Assembly: GCA_050247895.1 (NCBI GenBank)
Contig: JBFWTJ010000044.1
Coordinates: 1 to 17,161, forward strand
Reading direction: 5' to 3'
Source of the DNA: CAVPEW01 sp050247895
GTDB lineage: Bacteria; Actinomycetota; Acidimicrobiia; Acidimicrobiales; VFJN01
Length of the DNA: 17,161 bases
The translations under genes were made by a program, and so were the position numbers. Each line of letters starts with the position of its first letter. The first letter of the stretch is position 1. Of this stretch, positions 1 through 8,369 are shown piece after piece. The notes beneath the pieces were generated by a model. That model was given only the letters and a program-made list of their open reading frames with translations, was not told the DNA's origin and did no database searches.

Positions 1-49
1 CGTGCGCGTCGTACGCCCGGGTCAGCTCGGCATCCGGCAGGACGGACAC
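1..49 (-). CDS. Possible start of a further gene, cut by the window edge
   Basis: A GTG at the 49..47 end opens a minus-strand frame that stays open to the window edge (16 codons, reading VSVLPDAELTRAYDAH). All but one codon end in G or C, as in the neighbouring genes, and an in-frame TAG lies only four codons upstream (61..59), so the start would be close to this GTG. The short stretch loosely resembles the beginning of an ECF-type sigma factor (acidic residues followed by LTRAYDAH), but 16 residues cannot establish that. There is no clear Shine-Dalgarno sequence. The hairpin at 64-100 lies directly upstream, so this gene would need its own promoter. A plus-strand gene ending at a TAG at 60-62 is the competing reading. 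Confidence 0.25.
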   Translation of the reverse strand, partial: MSVLPDAELTRAYDAH

Positions 50-63
50 GTGCAGGGTCTAGC

Positions 64-100
64 GCGCCGGCGGCCCGACGGCTCGTGACCCCGCCGGCGC
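64..100 (-). terminator. Strong GC hairpin after the cupredoxin gene
   Basis: A perfect 10-base inverted repeat (GCGCCGGCGG at 64-73 and its complement at 91-100) encloses a 17-base loop. It begins 9 bases after the cupredoxin stop codon in the direction of transcription. There is no T tract, which is common for terminators in very GC-rich actinobacteria. I infer that it ends the MFS-cupredoxin transcript. It could work in both directions if a plus-strand gene ends at 62. Confidence 0.5.
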
Positions 101-109
101 CCTCTGTGG

Positions 110-565
110 TCACGTGACGGTGAGCGTGCCGGTCATGCTCGGGTGGATCTCGCAGTGGAAGGGGTGCGCCCCCGGATCGGTGGGCGCGACCACCTCCGCC
201 TCCCCGCCACCCTCGACCGGCCCCGAGTCGAACGCGCCGTCGTCGGCGGTGAAGGTGTGGGTCGCGGCGTCGGCGTTGGCGAAGGTGACCGTGGCACCCG
301 GCGCCACGGTGGTCGACCCGAACGCGAAGCCCTCGGCCCGGACCACCGCCGTGCCCCCGGCCGGCGCGGGCCCGGTGGCACCACCCGGGGCGGCCGGGGG
401 GCCGTAGTAGCCGTCGCCGGCGGCCGCGGAGGTCGAGCTGCCGCCCGACGGATCGCCCGGAGGCGCGGCGTCGTCGTCGCCGCAGGAGGCCGCCCACCAC
501 GGGACGGCGAGGAAGGCGGTGGCGGCGACCCCCCGCCGCCACCGCGAGGACCGGTGCGCGTGCAT
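110..565 (-). CDS. Cupredoxin-domain lipoprotein (plastocyanin/amicyanin-like)
   Basis: This 151-residue exported protein probably carries one type-1 copper ion and moves electrons, or holds copper, outside the membrane. The N terminus has a basic stretch (RSSRWRR), a short hydrophobic segment and a lipobox-like WAASC with the lipidation cysteine at residue 28. An acidic, then Pro/Gly/Ala/Ser-rich linker (about 29-72) tethers the cupredoxin domain (about 73-151). The copper ligands are visible: His103 in THTF, then Cys138, His141 and Met144 in HCEIHPSM, the Cys-x2-His-x2-Met spacing of amicyanin-like proteins. It starts at an ATG 31 bases after the MFS gene stop, with no obvious ribosome-binding site. 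The lipobox is slightly weak (Ala rather than Leu at -3). The electron-transfer partner cannot be told from this context. Confidence 0.85.
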   Translation of the reverse strand: MHAHRSSRWRRGVAATAFLAVPWWAASCGDDDAAPPGDPSGGSSTSAAAGDGYYGPPAAPGGATGPAPAGGTAVVRAEGFAFGSTTVAPGATVTFANADAATHTFTADDGAFDSGPVEGGGEAEVVAPTDPGAHPFHCEIHPSMTGTLTVT

Positions 566-596
566 GACGGGTGTACGGACGGGCCGGGCCCGCGGT

Positions 597-1928
597 TCAC
601 CTCGCCGCCGGGGCCTCGCGCTCTGCCGCGGGGTCGGCTCCCGCGCCCTCGGTCGATCGGCTCGATCCGCCGTCGTCGCCGCGGTCCTCCCCTGCCCCGA
701 CCGGCCGGGGACCCCGCGGCCGCCAACGAACCAGGGCCACCGCCGACCACAGGGCGACCAGCGCCAGGGCCACGCTCGCCACCGGGCCCACGCCGGCCCG
801 GCTCGCCACCACGCCGCCGACGGCCGCGCCGACCGCCTGGAGGCCCATGACGACCCCCAGCACGATCCCCATGGCCGACGCCCGGCTCCGGCGCTCGAGG
901 CGGGTCCCCAGCACCACGTTGGTCGGGATGGCCACGGCGAACACGGCCCCAGAGACGGCGAAGGTCGCGACCGCGGCCGGACCCCCGACCTCGAACCACA
1001 GGAGCGGCGCGGCCAGCGCCGAGGCGACCAGCGCGCAGGCCAGCGCGCCGCGCAGCAGGACGTCGGGCCGGCCGCCGGTGGGCACCAGGGCCGTGGCCAC
1101 GATGGTGCCGACCGGGACCGCCGCGGCCAGCAGCCCGGTGTCGGCCTGGCCGAAGCCCACCGCCGCGGCGTACGGCACGACCAGCGCCTCGGGCACGATG
1201 CCCAGCAGCGACGACACGGCGAGCACGGCCATGGATCGCCGCAGCGCGACGTCCTCGAGCAGGGTGGTCACGCCGTCGCGCAACGAGGCGCCGACCGAGC
1301 GAGGGGCCGGCGGCGCGGCCGCGGCCGCCGTCGAGCGCAACGTCCAGAGGATCGCGGCCGAGACCAGGAAGGTGCTGGCGTTGACGGCCAGGGCCACCTC
1401 CGGGTCGACCACGGCCAGCAGGCCACCGCCCAGCGCGTAGCCGGCCACCAGCGAGACCTGCACGCACAGCCCGGAGAAGGCGATGGCCGCGCCGTAGAGC
1501 CGCTCGGGGACCAGGTCCGGCATGGCCGCGGCCCGGGCCGCCTCGAAGGCCGGGGTGGCCAACCCGGCCACGAAGGCCAGGACCAGGAGGCCGCCCACCG
1601 GCAGCGGCAGCAACATGGACAGGAAGCAGGCCGCCCGCACCACGTCGGCCACCAGCATCACGGTGATGCGCCCGAAGCGGTCGGCCAGCGTGGCCAGCAC
1701 CTGCCCGATGCCGACGAAGCCGGCCAGGGAGACGGCGGTCACCGCCGCGGCCCAGGCCGCCGAGTCGGTGCGCTGGTGCACCACCACGGCGAGGGCGAGG
1801 CGGCCGGCCCAGTCGCCCAGGTCGGAGATGACGTCGGCCGACCAGAGCCGGCGGTAGTGGGCCACCGACAGCGGCGAGAGCAGCTCCCTGGCTCGGACCC
1901 GGGCCCGCTGCAGCACGGTTCCAGCCAC
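597..1928 (-). CDS. MFS transporter, probable exporter
   Basis: An integral membrane protein of about 443 residues with alternating hydrophobic segments, consistent with the 12-helix major facilitator fold. The loop after helix 2 carries the family's motif A as LADRFGR (residues 81-87). The N-terminal stretch LSVAHYRRLWSADVISDLGD resembles the EntS/macrolide-exporter branch (MFS_3), in which a short amphipathic segment ends in W-x6-S-x-L-G-D. The C-terminal roughly 40 residues are a hydrophilic tail rich in Gly, Asp and Glu. The substrate cannot be predicted. The start is uncertain: GTG at 1928 is used here, and an in-frame GTG at 1937 is equally possible; neither has a good Shine-Dalgarno sequence. 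The frame stays open far upstream through the repeat array, which is an effect of GC content. The cupredoxin gene follows 31 bases after the stop. Confidence 0.85.
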   Translation of the reverse strand: MAGTVLQRARVRARELLSPLSVAHYRRLWSADVISDLGDWAGRLALAVVVHQRTDSAAWAAAVTAVSLAGFVGIGQVLATLADRFGRITVMLVADVVRAACFLSMLLPLPVGGLLVLAFVAGLATPAFEAARAAAMPDLVPERLYGAAIAFSGLCVQVSLVAGYALGGGLLAVVDPEVALAVNASTFLVSAAILWTLRSTAAAAAPPAPRSVGASLRDGVTTLLEDVALRRSMAVLAVSSLLGIVPEALVVPYAAAVGFGQADTGLLAAAVPVGTIVATALVPTGGRPDVLLRGALACALVASALAAPLLWFEVGGPAAVATFAVSGAVFAVAIPTNVVLGTRLERRSRASAMGIVLGVVMGLQAVGAAVGGVVASRAGVGPVASVALALVALWSAVALVRWRPRGPRPVGAGEDRGDDGGSSRSTEGAGADPAAEREAPAAR

Positions 1929-2051
1929 GGGCGGCACCGTAGGGAGGGGCGACCCGCCGTGCAAGGCAGGCCACCACAGGTGGTCGGCACGCCCGGGACG
2001 GCCACGCGGGGCGCCCGCCGGACCCGGCCGGGCGGTGGTGCCGGTGACGCG

Positions 2052-2209
2052 ACGCACCACGCAGGGTCGGGCGCGGCGGCTGTCCGCGCCGGCGACGCGC
2101 CGCGGGAGGGGCCGGGCGCGGCGGCCATCCGATGGCGGCCACGCACCGCGGCGGGGTGGGGCGCGGTGGCTCTGCGGGGCCGCTACGCGCCGCGGGAGGG
2201 GTCGGGCGC
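2052..2209 (-). repeat. Tandem array of about 44-base hairpin-forming units
   Basis: Four units start with ACGC(A/G)CC at 2052, 2095, 2141 and 2185, giving periods of 43, 46 and 44 bases. Units 2 and 4 share 24 of 25 bases (2095-2119 against 2185-2209). Units 1 to 3 each contain a 7-base inverted repeat around a 10-12 base loop: 2055-2061/2072-2078, 2098-2104/2117-2123 and 2144-2150/2162-2168. Unit 2 pairs CGCCGCG with CGCGGCG, and unit 3 pairs CACCGCG with CGCGGTG, a compensating change. Unit 1 pairs fully only as minus-strand RNA, through G-U pairs. Unit 4 lies inside the end of the lgt-like gene and has lost the second arm. The array fills most of the lgt-MFS gap; I see nothing else there except a small hairpin at 1971-1983. 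Confidence 0.75.
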
Positions 2210-3079
2210 CTCGACCTCGTCGGGGGCGGCCGCGGCGGCCAGGGCACGGTCGGCCTCGGCCGCCTCCGCGGCCAGGATCCCCCGGACCCGCAGCAGGACC
2301 CACGCCGCGGTGGGCAGCAGGGCCAGGCACATCCACTGGGCGCCGGTCAGGCCGAGCACCCGCTCGTCGTTGACCCGCAGCGCGTCGGAGCCGAAGCGCG
2401 CCACCCCGTACCAGGCGCAGAAGATCCCGATGGCCGTGCCGGTCGGGGCCCGCCGGGAGCCGCCGTAGAGGACCAGCGTGAGGACCACGAACAGCACGAG
2501 CAGGTAGAGCAGCTCGTACAGCGCGGTGTTGTGGAACGACATCCCGACCCGCAGGGGCACCTCGCCCAGCGATCCCTCCCGCACGTCGCCCCCCTCGTAG
2601 CGGGTGGCCAGCAGGAAGGAGGACTCCGAACCGAAGTGCTCGCCCACCGAGTAGCAGGCGATGCGACCGATGGCCAGGCCGATCGTCAGGCCGTAGGCGC
2701 AGCCGTCGAGGCTGCGCCAGCGGGTCAGGCGCGACCACTTCGAGTAGATCGGGTAGCCGACCACGATGGCGGCGATGAAGCCGCCCGAGAACTGGAGCCC
2801 GCCCTCCCAGATGGCGATCACGTCGACGGGCGAGTCGATCCGGTCGAGGTGGGTGAGCACCCAGGTGATCCGCGAGCCCACCACGCCGGCCAGCACCATC
2901 CAGGTGGCGAGCCGGTAGGTCTGCTCCCGGGGGATGCCCCACTCCTCGCCGTAGCGGGCCGCGAACACCGCACCGACGAGCACGCCGACCGCGACCAGCA
3001 GGCCGAAGCTGCGCAGCGGGATCGGCCCCAGGTCGATCTCGGGGAAGGTCTCGTAGGGGATGGTGGCCAGCACCGTCAT
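2183..3079 (-). CDS. lgt: Lgt-family prolipoprotein diacylglyceryl transferase, divergent
   Basis: A multi-pass membrane protein of about 298 residues. Lgt transfers diacylglycerol from phosphatidylglycerol to the lipobox cysteine of prolipoproteins on the outer face of the membrane. The family pattern is clear: IPLRSFGLLVAVG near the N terminus, WEGGLQFSGGFI, GRIACYSVGEHFG (where E. coli has GRLGNFINGELWG), FHNTALYELL (E. coli HPSQLYELLL) and WYGVARFGSDALR (E. coli YGAFRIIVEFFR). The arginine and glutamate of the signature are kept, but the histidine of SFHGG is Ser and the first signature asparagine is Cys, so it belongs to a divergent branch and its activity is less certain. The last about nine codons lie in unit 4 of the repeat array. 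ATG at 3079 is used; an ATG three codons upstream (3088) is equally possible. Confidence 0.75.
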   Translation of the reverse strand: MTVLATIPYETFPEIDLGPIPLRSFGLLVAVGVLVGAVFAARYGEEWGIPREQTYRLATWMVLAGVVGSRITWVLTHLDRIDSPVDVIAIWEGGLQFSGGFIAAIVVGYPIYSKWSRLTRWRSLDGCAYGLTIGLAIGRIACYSVGEHFGSESSFLLATRYEGGDVREGSLGEVPLRVGMSFHNTALYELLYLLVLFVVLTLVLYGGSRRAPTGTAIGIFCAWYGVARFGSDALRVNDERVLGLTGAQWMCLALLPTAAWVLLRVRGILAAEAAEADRALAAAAAPDEVEAPDPSRGA

Positions 3080-3146
3080 CCCGCCCATGCTCGCGCGGGG
3101 CGGACCCGGCGGGACACCGGTGCCCGTTCGGTTGCGGCGCCCCGCC

Positions 3147-4534
3147 TCACTCGGCGTCGGGTTCGTGCCAGCCGCCGACCGGCCCGGCCAGCACGTCGGC
3201 CTCGCTGGGCCCCCACGTGCCCCGCCGGTACAGCTGGGCCGGGGGCGGGTCGGCCAGCACCTCGTCGACGATCCGCCACTGCTCGACCAGGGCATCCTCC
3301 CGACCGAAGCGGCGGGCGTCGCCGTTGAGGGCGTCCTCCAGCAACCGCTGGTAGGCCTCCTGCCGGTCGCCCAGCACCTCGTCGAAGTCGACCTCGAGAT
3401 CGACCGGCCGGCTGCGCAGCTCGTCGCCGGGCACCTTGGTCTGGAGGTTGAGGACCACGCCGTCGTCCCTGCCCAGCCGGAAGCGCAGGTGGTTCGGGTG
3501 GGGCGGGCGCCCGTCCGGGGCGAACAGGAGCCGGGGTGGTGCGTTGAACTCCACCACCGCCTCGGTCGCGGTCACCGGCAGGTGCTTGCCCGTGCGGACC
3601 AGGAAGGGCACGCCGGCCCAGCGCCACGAGTCGATCTCCAGGCGCAGGGCCACGAACGTCTCGACGTCGGACCCCGGCTCGACCCCGTCCTCGTCGGTGT
3701 AGCCCCGGTACTGGCCCCGCACGACCCCGGCCGGCTCGATCGTGCGGATCTGGCGGAAGAGCTTGACCCGCTCGTCGCGCAGCGACGCCTCGTCGGCCCC
3801 CGCCGGCGGTTCCATCGCCAGCAGGGCCACCACCTGGAGGAGGTGGTTCTGGAACACGTCGCGCAGTGCCCCCACCGACTCGTAGAAGCGACCCCGGGTG
3901 CCCACGCCGAAGTCCTCGGCCATCGTGATCTGCACGTTGGAGATGAAGTTGCGGTTCCAGACCGGTTCCAGCATCGAGTTGGCGAATCGGAAGACCAGGA
4001 GGTTCTCCACCGGCTCCTTGCCCAGGAAGTGGTCGATGCGGAAGATGTCCCGCTCGTCGAACACCTTGTGGACGATCTCGTTCAGCTCCCGCGACGAGGC
4101 CAGGTCCCGCCCGAAGGGCTTCTCCACCACGACCCGGGCGCCCTGGGCGCACCCCACCGCGCCGATGCCCTCGACCACCTCGTCGAAGAGCGCGGGCGGG
4201 ATGGCCAGGTAGAAGAGGGGCCGGGTCGAGCCCACCGCGGCCAGCCGGTCGCGCAGCGCCTCGAAGGTCGACGCGTCCCGGTAGTCCCCCTGCACGTAGG
4301 ACGTGCGTGCCGCCAGGGGCCCCCACACCGACTCGTCGACCGGCCCCGCCGCCTCGACCGCGGCCCGGGCCTGCCGGCGCAGCTCGTCGTCGTCCCACTC
4401 CGAGGAGGCCAACCCCACGACGGGGACCTGCACCGAGCCGGCCGCGGCCATGGCGTAGACCGCGGGGAAGATCTTCTTGCGGGCCAGGTCGCCGGTGGCT
4501 CCGAACAGCACCAGGGCGTCGGAGGGGGCCTCGC

Positions 4535-4538
<4 letters not shown>
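3147..4538 (-). CDS. zwf: Glucose-6-phosphate 1-dehydrogenase
   Basis: A 463-residue cytoplasmic enzyme oxidising glucose 6-phosphate to 6-phosphogluconolactone with NADP, the entry step of the oxidative pentose phosphate pathway. The nucleotide-binding motif is GATGDLARKK (13-22), a variant of the usual GxxGDL. EKPFG (139-143) and the active-site signature RIDHFLGKE (167-175, catalytic His170) are intact, and the C-terminal domain includes the substrate-binding RTGKHLP. Length is close to the family's usual 460-510 residues. It starts at a GTG that overlaps the gnd stop in the four bases GTGA, suggesting translational coupling. No lactonase (pgl) or OpcA gene lies next to it, although these often accompany zwf in actinobacteria. 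Confidence 0.96.
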
Positions 4539-5491
<953 letters not shown>

Positions 5492-5496
5492 CGTCG

Positions 5497-7047
5497 TCAC
5501 CCTCCTGCTCCGGCCAGCTCCTCGACCCCGACCCGGAACGCCCGCCGCCCCCGGGCCCGCAGCGCCAGCAGGTCCCCGTCGGCCTGGGCCCGCTCGACCT
5601 GGCCGAAGGTCCGGCCCGCGCCGGGGATGGCGACGTCGTCGCCGGGCAGCTCGTCGACGACCTGCACGCAGACCACGGCCTCGGGCCCCCCCTTGTGGAG
5701 CTGACCGGTCGAGTGCAGGAAGCGGGGGCCGAAGCCCAGCGACACCGCCACGCCGAGGCGGTCCCGCAGGGCCAGCCGGGCCGCGACGAGGTCGTCGGCC
5801 AGCGCCGAGCGGGGATCGACGAAGGCCTGGAGGGCCAGGTGGTCGCCGGGGCGGACCACTGCGAGCGCCTCGGCCAGCGGGACCGGCGCCGGGACCGGAC
5901 CCGCCGCGCCGTCCAGGACCGCCTGGGTGGCCGCCTTGGCCGCGGCCACGTCGGGCTGGTCGAAGGGCTGGAGGCCCAGCGCCGCGCCGCACCAGGCCAC
6001 GGCCAGCTCCCAGGTGACCACGGCCCGGCCCACGGCCCGGGGGTCGGGCCGGTGGTCCAGGACCACCACCGGGTGGCCGGCCCCGACCAGCTCGTCGGCC
6101 AGCTCGGCCCGCTCCGAGCCCACGACGAACAGCCGGTCGGCCCCGTAGGCGTCGGCCCGGGTCGGCACCTCCCCCACCACCGGGACCACCCCGGTGCCGT
6201 CCTTGCCCAGCGACTCGGCCACCAGCTGCTCCAGCCACAGGCCGAAGGTGGCGACCTCGTCGGGCACGAGCACGGTCAGCTTGTCGCGCCCCGCCCGCAC
6301 GCCTGCCGCCATCGCCGCGGCCAGCTGCAGCGCCGGGTTGTCGCCCGGTGCCACGCCCGGCCCGCACCGATCGAGCGCCTCCGCGCCCCCGGCCAGCAGA
6401 CCGGCCACGTCGACGCCGGCCAGCAGGCCCGGCACCACGCCGAACAGGGACAGCGCCGAGTAGCGGCCCCCGATGTCGGGCCGGTTCTCGAAGACCTCCA
6501 GGAAGCCGCGGTCGTGGGCCAGGGCGCCCAACTCGGATCCCGGGTCGGTCACCACCGCGAAGGGACCGTCGCCACCGGCCCGCCACCAGGCCCACTCCAG
6601 GTGGCTGCGGGTCTCGAGGGTCGAGCCCGACTTCGACGCCGCGACGTGCAGGGTGCGGTCCGGCGCGCACTCGGCCGCGACCCGGGCGATGGCCCGTGGG
6701 TCGGTCGTGTCCAGCACGACCAGGCGGGGACGCCCGGCCGGCCGGGGGAAGGTGGTGGCCAGCACCTCGGGGAAGAGGCTCGAACCGCCCATGCCCATGA
6801 GCAGGACGTGGTCGACGTCGCCGACCAGGCGGTCGCAGCGGGCCCGCAGCCCCTCCAGCTCGCCGGCGACCTCGGCCACCACGGGGATCCAGCCCAACCG
6901 GTCGGCGACCTCGGTCGGGTCGTCCCGCCAGAGCGTGTGGTCGCCGGCGAAGGTGCGGGCCACCGCGTCCCGGCGGACCAGGTCGTCGAGGGCGTCCCGG
7001 GTCGGGCCGGCCAGGGGGCCGAGGCGGGCGGGCGGCTCCGACGGCAT
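5497..7047 (-). CDS. pgi: Glucose-6-phosphate isomerase, actinobacterial divergent type
   Basis: A 516-residue protein of the phosphosugar-isomerase (SIS) fold that interconverts glucose 6-phosphate and fructose 6-phosphate. Visible motifs are GMGGSSL (85-91), ASKSGSTLE (137-145, phosphate-binding), ENRPDIGGRYS (near 187) and FLHSTGQLHKGG close to the C terminus. It is shorter and more divergent than E. coli Pgi. It most resembles the isomerase half of the transaldolase-Pgi fusions found in actinobacteria and cyanobacteria, but has no transaldolase domain. It lies 44 bases after hemL and 5 bases before gnd, so it heads the sugar-phosphate part of this operon. It starts at an ATG preceded at once by GAGGGG. 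A bifunctional phosphoglucose/phosphomannose isomerase is a less likely alternative. Confidence 0.9.
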   Translation of the reverse strand: MPSEPPARLGPLAGPTRDALDDLVRRDAVARTFAGDHTLWRDDPTEVADRLGWIPVVAEVAGELEGLRARCDRLVGDVDHVLLMGMGGSSLFPEVLATTFPRPAGRPRLVVLDTTDPRAIARVAAECAPDRTLHVAASKSGSTLETRSHLEWAWWRAGGDGPFAVVTDPGSELGALAHDRGFLEVFENRPDIGGRYSALSLFGVVPGLLAGVDVAGLLAGGAEALDRCGPGVAPGDNPALQLAAAMAAGVRAGRDKLTVLVPDEVATFGLWLEQLVAESLGKDGTGVVPVVGEVPTRADAYGADRLFVVGSERAELADELVGAGHPVVVLDHRPDPRAVGRAVVTWELAVAWCGAALGLQPFDQPDVAAAKAATQAVLDGAAGPVPAPVPLAEALAVVRPGDHLALQAFVDPRSALADDLVAARLALRDRLGVAVSLGFGPRFLHSTGQLHKGGPEAVVCVQVVDELPGDDVAIPGAGRTFGQVERAQADGDLLALRARGRRAFRVGVEELAGAGG

Positions 7048-7091
7048 CCCCTCGGTCTACACCCCTGGCGCACCCCCTCCCGCCGGGGCTC

Positions 7092-8369
7092 TCAGCGCGC
7101 CGACGTGCGGTCGGCCACCTCGGCCGCGGCGTCGGCGACCCGCCGGCCGATCTCGTCGACCACCTCGTCGGTGTGGGCCAGGCCCGGGAAGGCCACCTCG
7201 AACGCGCCCGGGGCGAAGGCCACGCCCCGGGCCAGGGCGGCGTGGAACAGCCGGCCGTAGGTGGCCACGTCGGTGGCCCGGGCCGAGTCGTAGTCGGTCG
7301 GCGCCCCGTCCCCGACGAAGAACCCGACCAGCGACGCGACCCGGCTGACCACGACGGGCAGGCCCGCGGCGGCGAAGGCGTCGCCCAGGACGGCGCCCAG
7401 GCGGGCGGCCCCGGCGACCAGGCGCTCGTAGGCGGCCTCGTCGAGCAGCTCGAGGGTGGCCAGGCCGGCCGCGGTGGCCAGCGGGTTCCCCGACAGGGTC
7501 CCGGCCTGGTACACGCCGCCGAGGGGGGCGACGTGCGCCATGACGTCGGCCCTGCCGCCGTAGGCACCCACGTTGAGCCCCCCGCCGATGACCTTGCCGA
7601 AGGTGGACAGGTCGGGCCGCACGCCGGTGAGGACCTCCGCGCCGCCCGGACCGACCCGGAAGCCGGTGATGACCTCGTCGAAGACCAGCAGGGCACCGAC
7701 CCGGTCGCACTCGGCCCGCAGCCCGGCGAGGAAGCCCGGGACGGGAGCGACCAGGCCCATGTTGGCCGCCACCGGTTCGACGATCACGCACGCCGTCCGC
7801 TCGTCGAGGCGGGGCACGACGTTGTAGGGCACGACCCGCGTGTCAGCCACCGCGGCCTCGGTGACCCCCTGGGACGCCGGCAGGCCCAGCTGGGCCAGGC
7901 CGCTCCCGGCCTCGGCCAGCAGCAGGTCGCCGTGGCCGTGGTAGTTGCCGGCGAACTTGACCACCGTGGGGCGGCCCGTGGCGCCCCGGGCCACCCGCAC
8001 CGCCGACATCGTCGCCTCGGTGCCCGACGAGACCAGCCGCACCATCTCCACCGAGGGCACCCGCGCCACGATCGCCTCGGCCAGCAGGACCTCGCGCTCG
8101 GTCGGCGCCCCGTAGGAGGTGCCGTCGCCCGCGGCCCGGCGGATCGCGTCGACCACCGCCGGGTGGGCGTGGCCGGCGATGATCGCGCCGTAGGACTGGA
8201 CGAGGTCGATCAGCTCGCGGCCCTCGGCGTCCCACACCCGGGCACCCTCGGCCCGGGCCACGAAGTAGGGCGTGCCGCCGACGCCGGTGAAGGCCCGGAC
8301 AGGGCTGTTCACGCCACCCGGGATGACCCGGCGGGCGCGGTCGAAGAGGCCCTCGTTGGTGGGCGTCAC
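7092..8369 (-). CDS. hemL: Glutamate-1-semialdehyde 2,1-aminomutase
   Basis: A 425-residue PLP enzyme (class III aminotransferase fold) that converts glutamate-1-semialdehyde to 5-aminolevulinate, the second step of the C5 heme route begun by HemA. It has IPGGVNSPVRAF (16-27), SSGTEATMSAVR (114-125), GNYHGHGD (141-148), the PLP-contacting FDEVITGFR (230-238) and the PLP lysine Lys259 in TFGKVIGGGLNVGAYGG. Length is typical of the family. It starts at a GTG overlapping the hemB stop by four bases (GTGA at 8366-8369), so the two are probably translationally coupled. The glycolytic and pentose phosphate genes follow in the same direction. Confidence 0.97.
   Translation of the reverse strand: MTPTNEGLFDRARRVIPGGVNSPVRAFTGVGGTPYFVARAEGARVWDAEGRELIDLVQSYGAIIAGHAHPAVVDAIRRAAGDGTSYGAPTEREVLLAEAIVARVPSVEMVRLVSSGTEATMSAVRVARGATGRPTVVKFAGNYHGHGDLLLAEAGSGLAQLGLPASQGVTEAAVADTRVVPYNVVPRLDERTACVIVEPVAANMGLVAPVPGFLAGLRAECDRVGALLVFDEVITGFRVGPGGAEVLTGVRPDLSTFGKVIGGGLNVGAYGGRADVMAHVAPLGGVYQAGTLSGNPLATAAGLATLELLDEAAYERLVAGAARLGAVLGDAFAAAGLPVVVSRVASLVGFFVGDGAPTDYDSARATDVATYGRLFHAALARGVAFAPGAFEVAFPGLAHTDEVVDEIGRRVADAAAEVADRTSAR

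Noticed and set aside
3..62. End of a plus-strand gene (TAG at 60-62)
   Set aside because: Not excluded, but the 19 codons are Cys/Ser/Arg-rich and resemble nothing, while the minus-strand reading looks more protein-like. Too short to decide.
580..592. Hairpin CGGGC-CGG-GCCCG between the MFS and cupredoxin genes
   Set aside because: Five base pairs only, and the genes look co-transcribed; no reason to call a terminator.
1971..1983. Hairpin CCACC-ACA-GGTGG upstream of the MFS gene
   Set aside because: Short stem, no link to a start site or known element; noted only as part of the lgt-MFS gap.
2052..2209. CRISPR array
   Set aside because: The units are contiguous and vary along their whole length; there are no unique spacers between constant repeats and no cas genes nearby.
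597..2942. A much longer MFS protein extending through the repeat array
   Set aside because: The frame is open upstream of 1928, but the extra sequence is Arg/Pro/Gly-rich, runs through the repeats and overlaps the lgt-like gene in another frame. MFS family similarity begins just after 1928.
3096..3144. Inverted repeat between zwf and lgt as a terminator
   Set aside because: Only 7 base pairs (CGGGGCG/CGCCCCG) around a 35-base loop, expected by chance at this GC content.
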